A DNA stretch of 10,817 nt from assembly GCA_014323965.1 (NCBI GenBank), contig JACONB010000054.1:1-10817 (forward strand), given 5' to 3'. Each line of letters begins with the position of its first letter. The stretch's first letter is position 1. Positions 5,724 through 10,817 of this stretch are shown in pieces. The notes under the pieces are model-generated. The model was not told where the DNA came from, did no database searches, and saw only the letters and a list, made by a program, of their open reading frames with translations. Origin of the DNA: Prochloron sp. SP5CPC1. Lineage in GTDB: Bacteria > Cyanobacteriota > Cyanobacteriia > Cyanobacteriales > Prochloraceae. The position numbers and the translations under genes are program-made.

Positions 5724-6837
5724 TTAGCGTTTCGTTCCGTCGGGCATTGTTACACCCCTTAGGTTAGCCCCTGCGAAACTGACACCTTCAATTTTGGCAT
5801 TCAATAAATTGGCATTTTGGAGATTGGCACCTCCTAGATTGGCACCTTCCCAGTTCGTCCAAGAGAGGCGACACTCTTGACATTGATTAGTTATCTGTAG
5901 CTTCCAAGCAGGAAACTTGTAGATAGAATAGGGAACCAAGACAAGAGCAGCAACACCTATAATAGCTCCGACAGGTAGACGCTTGGGGACTAATTTCCCT
6001 AAAACCACCTTGGGAAGAACCTCCTTAGTGGGAGGAGAAATTGGAGGTAATTGCTTTAACGCCTCTTGTGCATTAGAATAGCGTTCATCTGAAGCCGCTA
6101 CCATTTTGGACAACCAACTAATAAACCGAGGGTTCAGCTTGTATTTCAGCTTTTTTTTGAAGTTGAAACTAGAATTTTTCCCCATTAAGCTCCTTCTTTG
6201 TCCCGATCGCGTCTGAGTCAGCAAACAAATCAAGGTAGCCCCTAAACCATAAACGTCAGAAGATTTACTCAATTTCCCGTGGATAATATACTCTAAAGGC
6301 GCAAACCCAGGGGTAAAACCGCTAGTTTGAGTTCTGGTACCCTCTTCGGGACGAGCTAAACCGAAATCAATGAGATAAACATCCAAATTCCCATGATTCC
6401 TGTTTGCCAAGATATTCTCCGGTTTAATATCCCGATGGTAAATTGCATTACGTCCTTCCTTGTAGGTACACCAAAACCTCTAAAATGGACCGAGCAATTT
6501 TTTCCACTTCTCCCAGAGTAAAATTAGATTGTTGTCCTAAAGAGGGAGCATGTTTATATTCTTGAACCAAACAAAACCCGGTGGGAGTTTCAAAGTCATC
6601 CAGGTAACGGGGGATACGGGGATGATTTAACTGCTTTAAGACATTAATTTCTCTCTGAACAGTTTTGTAACCAGACCAAGTACTTGCGGACTGGACAAAC
6701 TGGAACTGTTTAATAACGACCGGTTGTTGATTAGCAATTTTTGTTGCTTTATAGGTAACACGACCCCCGCTACTATTAATTCCTAGTTCTCGTTCAATTT
6801 CATAGCCCCGTGATGAAAAATCAGGATAATTGCTCAT
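5724..6837 (-). pseudogene. Ser/Thr protein kinase with one TM segment and C-terminal pentapeptide repeats, frameshifted
   Basis: ATG 6837, with GGAG 8 bases upstream, begins MSNYPDFSSRGYEIERELG. The N-lobe shows a glycine-rich loop (GINSSGGRVTYKA), VVIK (Lys43) and the alpha-C glutamate in REINVLKQL. This frame reaches VYLQGRT and stops at 6448. One extra G in CAAGGAAGG (6458/6459) explains it: with the G removed, the reading continues VYLQEGRNAIYHRDIKPEN, and then LIDFGLA, a GFAPLEY activation-segment end and DVYGLGATLICLLT. The restored length is 370 residues. After the kinase domain come a basic stretch, a TM segment (VGAIIGVAALVLVPYSIY, about 289-306) and a CQEC motif, then A(N/D)L-type pentapeptides (GANLGGANLQNANLLNA) to the C-terminus. 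As it stands, the HRD catalytic loop falls after the stop, so neither half could be active. It may be a true pseudogene, a sequence error or, less likely, a frameshift-expressed gene. Confidence 0.85.
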
Positions 6838-6868
6838 AGATTATCTCCAAATTAGCAACCTCACACAT

Positions 6869-6874
6869 ATTATA
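6869..6874 (-). promoter_or_regulatory. Candidate -10 box for the kinase gene
   Basis: The minus strand reads GAGCTATAATATG: a consensus TATAAT about 31 bases before the kinase ATG. The hexamer 17 bases upstream (AAGTCA) matches the -35 consensus poorly. Confidence 0.35.
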
Positions 6875-6966
6875 GCTCTAAGTTTGCTCTTTGACTTCGC
6901 CAGCGGTATTCTTGGTGTTCCAGGTTGGTACCGAAAATTGGCGCTGCATTCTTGCCACTTTATAAG

Positions 6967-6972
6967 TATAAT
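6967..6972 (+). promoter_or_regulatory. Candidate -10 box for the second Uma2 gene
   Basis: A consensus TATAAT in AAGTATAATAGAG, about 95 bases before the ATG at 7067, with only a weak -35 candidate (CTGCAT). This divergent spacer (6838-7066) holds no gene I can support. Confidence 0.3.
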
Positions 6973-7066
6973 AGAGATGATACCAGTTGTCAATTACCAG
7001 ACTAACACACCCGCATCAAAAAAAAACGCAATAATATCTTATGAAAATTTAAAAATATAACAACAA

Positions 7067-7630
7067 ATGCTACAAATAAAACATCAAACTATTACATTGG
7101 ATGAGTTTATGGAATTACCAGAAACGAACCCTGCAAGTGAATACATTGACGAAAAAATCATCCAACAACCCATGGCACAAGGTAAACATAGTGGAATTCA
7201 AGGAGAATTGGTACCTGCCATTAACCGTATAGTAAAACCTAAACGCATTGGTCGTGCTTTTCCAGAATTGCGTTGTACTTTTGGTGATCATTCAACTGTT
7301 CCTGACATTGTAGTTTTCATTTGGAGTCGCATTTCCCGTGATGAAAATGGGGAAATTGCAAATACATTTACTATAGCACCAGATTGGACAATTGAAATAT
7401 TGTCTCCTGCTCAAAGTAAAACAAAAGTCACAAAAAATATTCTTCACTGTCTGAAACATGGGACTAAAATGGGTTGGTTGATAGAGCCAAATGAGCAAAC
7501 AGTGTTTATTTATCGTCCAGGACAAGAAATTGAGGTATTTGACCAGCCAGATGAAATTATTATTGTGCCATCATTGGCAAGTGAGCTACACCTTACAATC
7601 AAAGATTTGTTTGCTTGGTTGCTGGAGTAA
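7067..7630 (+). CDS. Uma2-family (DUF820) putative PD-(D/E)XK protein
   Basis: A compact 187-residue Uma2/DUF820 protein, near the usual family length. Visible landmarks are the N-terminal LDEFMELPET, the SEYIDEKIIQQP segment, VPDIVVF with Asp80, PDWTIEILSP with Glu110, a Lys at 123 in KVTKNILHCLKHG, GWLIEPNEQTVFIYRPG, and the C-terminal LHLTIKDLFAWLLE. The Asp-Glu pair is in the expected place for a restriction-like active site, so the gene looks intact. Biological function is not established for the family; proposals include a nuclease or mobile-element-associated role. ATG 7067 matches the family N-terminus. It lacks a strong ribosome binding site and lies in A-rich DNA. It is followed 70 bp later by a DUF2887/Rpn-like gene, giving two PD-(D/E)XK-fold genes side by side. 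Confidence 0.9.
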   Translation: MLQIKHQTITLDEFMELPETNPASEYIDEKIIQQPMAQGKHSGIQGELVPAINRIVKPKRIGRAFPELRCTFGDHSTVPDIVVFIWSRISRDENGEIANTFTIAPDWTIEILSPAQSKTKVTKNILHCLKHGTKMGWLIEPNEQTVFIYRPGQEIEVFDQPDEIIIVPSLASELHLTIKDLFAWLLE

Positions 7631-7667
7631 ATTATAATGTACTATAGCATGAAATTTACAACTTCGG

Positions 7668-7673
7668 TATAAT
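7668..7673 (+). promoter_or_regulatory. Candidate -10 box for the DUF2887 gene
   Basis: TATAAT in CGGTATAATTGTG, 27 bases before the GTG start at 7701. No convincing -35 is seen at 16-18 bp spacing, so an own promoter is possible but weakly supported. Confidence 0.35.
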
Positions 7674-7700
7674 TGTGTCAGATTCTAGGAAATCAACCTT

Positions 7701-8558
7701 GTGAAAACGGATAGCATTTGGTATCACTTATTTCTAAATTTCCCCAGTATCTTCTTTGAGCTAGCCGAGCAACCTACTTCCCTAGCTGATTTCTACAGCT
7801 TCAGTTCCGTCGAAATCAAGCAATTAGCCTTTCGTCTTGATGGGGTGTTCTTACCGAAAACAGCACAACAGGACTTACCTATCTGTTTCTGCGAAGTGCA
7901 GTTCCAGGAAGACGACCATTTTTATTCCCGCTTGTTTACCGAAATCTTTATTTACCTCCGTCAAAAACAACCACCCAATGATTGGCTCGCGATGGTATTT
8001 TATCCCAACCGCAGCATGGAAAGCGCCCCTCCAGATTGGTACAGGGAATTCTTTGCCAGTGGGCGTGTCCAACGAGTTTACCTGGATGAATTAGTGGCAA
8101 CGACAGAACCCACAATGGGAATTGGAACTGCGCAGTTGATTATTGGTAGTCAAGAGGGGGCTGGAGACTTGGCTAGAAAGCTCATTGCTCAAGCACAAGC
8201 TAATATTGTTAATCCCGTTCAAGGGCAAGAATTTGTAGAATTGATAGAAACGATTCTGGTGTATAAGTTACCGAGCAAAAGTAGAGAGGAAATCGAAGCC
8301 ATGTTAGGGTTAAGTGAACTTAGGCAAACGAAAGTCTATCAGGAAGCCAAATTAGAAGGTCTTCAAGAAGGTCGTCAAGAAGGTCGTCAAGAAGGTTTGC
8401 AACAAGGTCTGCAACAAGGTCTGCAACAAGGTCACAAGCAGGCGATGGAAGAGATTGCCGGGAAACTGATCCGTCAGGGAACCCCCCAAAAACAAATCAC
8501 TGCTCTGACAGGACTTGACCGTGCAGAACTCCAACAGCTTAAAAAACTCAATACCTAA
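7701..8558 (+). CDS. DUF2887 / Rpn-family putative nuclease
   Basis: A 285-residue protein of the cyanobacterial DUF2887 group, related to Rpn (recombination-promoting nuclease, formerly YhgA-like putative transposase) proteins. The start MKTDSIWYHLFLNFPSIFFEL is diagnostic. SSVEIKQLAFRLDGVF (Asp47) and ICFCEVQFQ (Glu65, Gln67) supply the D...ExQ pattern of this PD-(D/E)XK branch, and FYSRLFTEIFIYLRQ follows. Residues 216-244 are a four-residue repeat, (L/R)Q(E/Q)G, encoded by a 12-bp DNA tandem repeat, leading into a helical C-terminus (KQITALTGLDRAELQQLKK) that resembles a small helix-turn-helix. The start is GTG 7701, with AGGA at 7687-7690 ten bases upstream. Rpn proteins have been linked to DNA cleavage and RecA-independent recombination in E. 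coli; activity here is inferred. The gene appears intact. Confidence 0.9.
   Translation: MKTDSIWYHLFLNFPSIFFELAEQPTSLADFYSFSSVEIKQLAFRLDGVFLPKTAQQDLPICFCEVQFQEDDHFYSRLFTEIFIYLRQKQPPNDWLAMVFYPNRSMESAPPDWYREFFASGRVQRVYLDELVATTEPTMGIGTAQLIIGSQEGAGDLARKLIAQAQANIVNPVQGQEFVELIETILVYKLPSKSREEIEAMLGLSELRQTKVYQEAKLEGLQEGRQEGRQEGLQQGLQQGLQQGHKQAMEEIAGKLIRQGTPQKQITALTGLDRAELQQLKKLNT
8361..8432 (+). repeat. Six 12-bp tandem units inside the DUF2887 gene
   Basis: Units: CTTCAAGAAGGT, CGTCAAGAAGGT twice, TTGCAACAAGGT, CTGCAACAAGGT twice. They fall into two sub-families of three (CAAGAAGGT and CAACAAGGT), each with an exact doublet. The result is local slippage-type expansion that keeps the reading frame. 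The encoded unit is (L/R)Q(E/Q)G. Confidence 0.9.
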
Positions 8559-8571
8559 AACCTAAAGTAAC

Positions 8572-8580
8572 TGCTATAAT
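8572..8580 (+). promoter_or_regulatory. Extended -10 promoter for rplU-rpmA
   Basis: TGCTATAAT is a TGn extended -10 with a perfect TATAAT at 8575-8580. The -35 region is poor, as is usual for extended -10 promoters. It lies 14 bases after the DUF2887 stop and about 100 bases before rplU, leaving a leader of roughly 90 bases. A second hexamer, TATTAT, follows at 8584-8589. Confidence 0.5.
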
Positions 8581-8680
8581 AGGATATTATGTGTCTAAAT
8601 CCGGCTCGGACCAGGTTAAAAAAGACATCCAAAAAGCTGAAAAGCTACCTGTACGGCATAATTAGAGGACAATCAATCCC

Positions 8681-9112
8681 ATGACTTACGCAATCATTGA
8701 AATTGGTGGCACCCAACTGCGGGTGGAACCGGGTCGCTTCTACGATATCAACCGACTGGAAGGGTCAGAAGACGCTACCTACAAGATTGACAAGGTACTG
8801 TTAGTTCATCATGAAGACGATGTTACCATCGGTCAACCCTGGATTGAAGGGGCAAAAGTAGAAGGTACCATTATGAATCATCGGCGAGGACGGAAAATTA
8901 TCGTCTATAAAATGAGACCGAAGAAGAAAACCCGGAAAAAGCGGGGACACCGTCAAGAACTGACTCGCTTGATGATTAATTCTATCAGTATTAATGGTTC
9001 GGTGCTGGCTCAAACTACGGAAACAGAAGCAGTACAAGCAACTCCCGTCTTAGAAGCAGCAGGAACAGAGACTGAAGTCGTACAAATAGAAGATCTAACA
9101 ATTGAGGTGTAA
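8681..9112 (+). CDS. rplU: Ribosomal protein bL21
   Basis: A 143-residue bL21, a 23S rRNA-binding protein of the large subunit that contacts bL20. MTYAIIEIGGTQLRVEPGRF (1-20) is the standard N-terminus, and VYKMRPKKKTRKKRGHRQEL (75-94) holds the basic family signature. Residues after about 107 form an acidic/Thr-rich tail (ETEAVQATPVLEAAGTETEV) absent from the roughly 103-residue E. coli protein; extended tails are seen in other cyanobacterial bL21. ATG 8681 has AGAGGA at 8663-8668, a rather long 12-base spacing. It is in an operon with rpmA, the usual bacterial pair. Confidence 0.96.
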   Translation: MTYAIIEIGGTQLRVEPGRFYDINRLEGSEDATYKIDKVLLVHHEDDVTIGQPWIEGAKVEGTIMNHRRGRKIIVYKMRPKKKTRKKRGHRQELTRLMINSISINGSVLAQTTETEAVQATPVLEAAGTETEVVQIEDLTIEV

Positions 9113-9114
9113 TT

Positions 9115-9393
9115 ATGGCTCACAAGAAAGGAACAGGCAGTACTCGCAACGGTCGGGATTCCAATTCTAAGCGACTGGGAGTGAAACGCTATGGCTCTGA
9201 AGTAGTGAGGGCTGGGAATATCTTAGTCCGTCAGCGAGGGACCAAATTCCACCCCGGGAAAAATGTGGGTCGAGGTGGGGACGATACCTTATTCGCCTTG
9301 ATTGACGGGATGGTCAAGTTCGAGTATAAGGATAAAAGCCGCCAGAAAGTGAGCGTTTATCCGGTTGCTGAAACCACCAGTACAGCAGTTTGA
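9115..9393 (+). CDS. rpmA: Ribosomal protein bL27
   Basis: A 92-residue bL27, whose N-terminal arm reaches towards the peptidyl transferase centre of the 50S subunit. MAHKKGTGSTRNGRDSNSKR (1-20) is the near-invariant family start, followed by LGVKRYGSEVV, GNILVRQRGTKFHPG and VGRGGDDTLFALIDG. It begins directly with MAHKKG, without the cleavable leader found in Firmicutes. It lies 2 bp after the rplU stop, and GAGGTG at 9104-9109, inside the end of rplU, serves as its ribosome binding site, so the two are likely coupled. Confidence 0.97.
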   Translation: MAHKKGTGSTRNGRDSNSKRLGVKRYGSEVVRAGNILVRQRGTKFHPGKNVGRGGDDTLFALIDGMVKFEYKDKSRQKVSVYPVAETTSTAV

Positions 9394-9405
9394 AACAGTT
9401 ACCAG

Positions 9406-9430
9406 TGTAGGGGCAGGGTCTTCCCGCCCG
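9406..9430. repeat. Intergenic palindrome after rpmA
   Basis: GTGTAGGGGCAGGG-TCTT-CCCGCCCG has arms 9411-9417 and 9423-9429 with one mismatch (A versus G). It resembles the GTAGGGGCGGG...CCCGCCC repeat at 5491 and other cyanobacterial intergenic palindromes. It lies 13 bp after the rpmA stop and may form the 3' stem-loop of the rplU-rpmA transcript. No T-run follows. Confidence 0.55.
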
Positions 9431-9529
9431 TATGTATCTTTTGCTGGACTTAGAGCTACCCCAAACCCTCTCACAAGTTAAGTCTCAATGTTACAATGGC
9501 TCCCTGGTTAAAATAGCTCAGACAGGGAA

Positions 9530-10207
9530 ATGATATTGAAAATGCCGATCAAGCAATTGTTACAGCAAAAGATCCAACTGGGTGTGGCTTTCACCTTGAG
9601 CCTTGGGGTACTTTTAGCCATTGCTCCCCAAGCAATGGCTCATCACCCTTTTGGTGGCAGAACTCCAGGGAATTTGTTGGAAGGCATTGTGTCAGGTGTG
9701 GGGCACCCCATTATCGGCTTAGATCATCTGGCTTTTGTGGTTGCTAGCGGCTTGCTGGCAACTGGATTAGCTTTCGGTATTTTTATCCCGGTAGGGTTTG
9801 TCTTGGGAACCATAGCAGGGACTGTGATTCATCTGCTGGCAGTGGATTTGCCCGCTGTGGAGGTGGTTATAGCTACTTCAGTGGTGGCATTTGGCGCACT
9901 GCTGGCAATGGGTTACAAACAAGATAATGGTTCTAGCAGCTTAAACCTAGGGCTGGCTGCCTTGGGAGCGATCGCCGGGGTATTTCACGGTTATGCCTAT
10001 GGAGAGACAGTTGTAGGTGCTGAAATGACCCCTATTGTGGCTTACTTAACAGGTTTTGCCACCACTCAATTAATGATTGCCCTAGGAGCATTGCTCTTCG
10101 GGAAGATTATCCAAAAGAAAGGTCCGACTTTACCTATCATGCGCTTTCTCGGTTTGGCGATCGCCGCTATTGGTATGGTGTTTCTCTCTTCTTCTTTTGG
10201 GGCATAA
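9530..10207 (+). CDS. hupE: HupE/UreJ-family metal permease
   Basis: A 225-residue inner-membrane protein of the HupE/UreJ family, which in studied members imports nickel (or cobalt) for hydrogenase or urease maturation. A signal peptide ends AIAPQAMA, with likely cleavage before HHPFGGRTP, so the His-rich N-terminus would face the periplasm. HPIIGLDH (59-66) is the family metal motif, and HGYAYGE (153-159) is a second conserved His/Glu site. About six further hydrophobic segments run to the C-terminus. ATG 9530 has AGGG only two bases upstream. ATG 9542 (MPIKQLL) is too far from it for certainty, and the mature protein is the same either way. No hydrogenase or urease gene is in the window, so the metal is not fixed by context. 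Two HIP1 octamers lie within the gene. Confidence 0.9.
   Translation: MILKMPIKQLLQQKIQLGVAFTLSLGVLLAIAPQAMAHHPFGGRTPGNLLEGIVSGVGHPIIGLDHLAFVVASGLLATGLAFGIFIPVGFVLGTIAGTVIHLLAVDLPAVEVVIATSVVAFGALLAMGYKQDNGSSSLNLGLAALGAIAGVFHGYAYGETVVGAEMTPIVAYLTGFATTQLMIALGALLFGKIIQKKGPTLPIMRFLGLAIAAIGMVFLSSSFGA
9968..9975. repeat. HIP1 octamer GCGATCGC
   Basis: Highly iterated palindrome 1, overrepresented in many cyanobacterial genomes. Here it sits within hupE (GAIAG codons). It supports the cyanobacterial origin. Confidence 0.85.
10157..10164. repeat. HIP1 octamer GCGATCGC, second copy
   Basis: Second full HIP1 site, within the last part of hupE. I found no other complete copy in the window, only partial CGATCGC or GCGATC matches. 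Confidence 0.85.
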
Positions 10208-10266
10208 ATAAAACACTACCTCATACCTCACACCCTTTTGTGCGTCATTATGGTTCGGAGAATCCA

Positions 10267-10287
10267 ATGAATGCAAGTAGATTTTAG
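10267..10287 (+). CDS. Possible six-codon leader ORF (MNASRF)
   Basis: ATG 10267 has a well-placed GGAG (10257-10260) six bases upstream and is followed after six codons by TAG at 10285-10287. Two bases later comes the ATG of the next gene, which has no good ribosome binding site of its own. A translated mini-ORF that delivers ribosomes to the next start would explain this arrangement. Chance, or a frameshift that split the true N-terminus, are alternatives. Confidence 0.3.
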   Translation: MNASRF

Positions 10288-10289
10288 AT

Positions 10290-10817
10290 ATGACCATTAA
10301 AACAAAAATATTTTATATATGGTTGGTCATCGCTAGTGTTTTTGTTTTATGGCGTATATTGACTAACTCAATCACTTTGGAGTTCCTGGGAAAACTAAAG
10401 TGCGGGGAAGTTTTAGTCAGGGAAAAGGATGAGGTTTTGGTTCTACCTGAGGAGGAAAATAATGCTCCTAGATTTAGTAGTCAACCTTTACTCACTGCGG
10501 TAGTGGATCAGACTTATATTTATGACGTTAAAGCAGTGGATCCCGATGGGGATATGCTCACCTATCAGCTAGAAGAAAGTCCTAGGGGTATGGAAATCTC
10601 TCCCTCTTCGGGAAAAATTTCCTGGACACCACCAGTAGTTGGTCCTACGTCCGTGAAAGTTGTGGTGGAAGATGATGGGGGTGAGACAGATACTCAGAGT
10701 TGGACCATAGATGTGAAGGCTGAAGCTACCGGATTTGTGACTGGGAGAGTCTATTCTGACGAATACTTGCCCGAAGGTGAGACCCTGTCAGTTAAAGCAG
10801 TAGTAACAGCGGATAAT
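10290..10817 (+). CDS. Membrane-anchored protein with Ig-like (He_PIG/cadherin-like) domain, 3' end outside the window
   Basis: An open frame of 176 codons runs off the window end. MTIKTKIFYIWLVIASVFVLWR is a signal anchor or signal peptide with a basic start and one hydrophobic segment. Residues about 59-142 form a putative-Ig/cadherin-like domain: NAPRFSSQP, then YIYDVKAVDPDGDMLTYQL (about 76-94), PRGMEISPSSGKISWTPP and VKVVVEDDGGETDTQSWTIDV. The DPDGD and SGKISWTP motifs are typical of He_PIG repeats, which often bind calcium and build extracellular stalks or adhesins. Another domain begins at GFVTGRVYSDEYLPEGE. The protein is probably periplasmic or surface-exposed. ATG 10290 is the first start after an in-frame TAG at 10278-10280. 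The gene follows hupE by about 80 bp; no functional link is evident. Confidence 0.8.
   Translation, partial: MTIKTKIFYIWLVIASVFVLWRILTNSITLEFLGKLKCGEVLVREKDEVLVLPEEENNAPRFSSQPLLTAVVDQTYIYDVKAVDPDGDMLTYQLEESPRGMEISPSSGKISWTPPVVGPTSVKVVVEDDGGETDTQSWTIDVKAEATGFVTGRVYSDEYLPEGETLSVKAVVTADN

Noticed and set aside
5467..5727. 86-codon plus-strand ORF
   Set aside because: It spans several intergenic palindromes, has no ribosome binding site and its translation resembles no family.
6830..7060. 76-codon plus-strand ORF between the kinase and Uma2 genes
   Set aside because: It overlaps the kinase start, covers the likely divergent promoters and has no recognisable domain or RBS.
8361..8432. Possible CRISPR array
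   Set aside because: The 12-bp units are contiguous with no spacers and lie in frame inside a gene.
9411..9429. Rho-independent terminator after rpmA
   Set aside because: The stem is short, contains a mismatch and is not followed by a T-run. It fits the dispersed cyanobacterial repeat better, so it is listed as a repeat.
9475..9529. Cobalamin or nickel-type riboswitch before hupE
   Set aside because: Only about 135 bases separate rpmA and hupE. I see no cobalamin box or other known riboswitch core, and much of the space is a palindromic repeat.

Overview
The window looks like a piece of a filamentous-type cyanobacterial chromosome. The chaperone at 2214-4379 is a DnaK3-type Hsp70 with the long low-complexity C-terminal tail found in cyanobacteria, followed by a zinc-finger-less DnaJ. 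A HupE/UreJ protein with the cyanobacterial HHPFGG N-terminus lies at 9530-10207, and two HIP1 octamers (GCGATCGC) lie inside it. The spacers carry the short GC-rich palindromes typical of cyanobacterial intergenic DNA.

Layout. (1) 1-1051, minus strand: a decayed two-gene module, a small unrecognised protein followed by an NB-ARC/STAND NTPase. Both have lost their reading frame. The small gene carries an inserted GC-rich repeat and the NTPase has two one-base frame slips just before its P-loop domain. (2) 1188-1979, plus strand: a long Uma2-family (DUF820) protein with a coiled-coil tail, bracketed by 14-bp direct repeats. (3) 2214-5377, plus strand: dnaK3-type Hsp70 and its J-protein, both intact. 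(4) 5378-5723: a gene-free spacer holding at least five short hairpins. (5) 5724-6837, minus strand: a membrane-anchored Ser/Thr kinase with pentapeptide repeats, split by one extra base. (6) 7067-8558, plus strand: a second, shorter Uma2 protein, then a DUF2887/Rpn-like nuclease whose C-terminal segment contains a 12-bp tandem repeat. (7) 8681-9393, plus strand: rplU-rpmA, ribosomal proteins bL21 and bL27. (8) 9530-10207: HupE/UreJ-type metal permease. (9) 10290 to the window end: the start of a membrane-anchored protein with an Ig-like (He_PIG/cadherin-like) domain, cut by the window edge.

How the parts relate. Three conserved housekeeping blocks (dnaK-dnaJ, rplU-rpmA, hupE) are intact. They are separated by fast-turnover accessory genes: STAND NTPase, kinase with pentapeptides, two Uma2 genes and an Rpn-like gene. 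Every frame break I can see falls in the accessory genes. That fits real decay, although one-base slips next to short homopolymers could also be sequence errors. I see no CRISPR array, tRNA, rRNA or transposase. The most notable item is the small-protein/NB-ARC pair, whose two members share a V-[KE]-G-x-x-N-I motif, one at its C-terminus and the other at its N-terminus. This looks like a partnered conflict-type system, now inactivated here if the sequence is correct.
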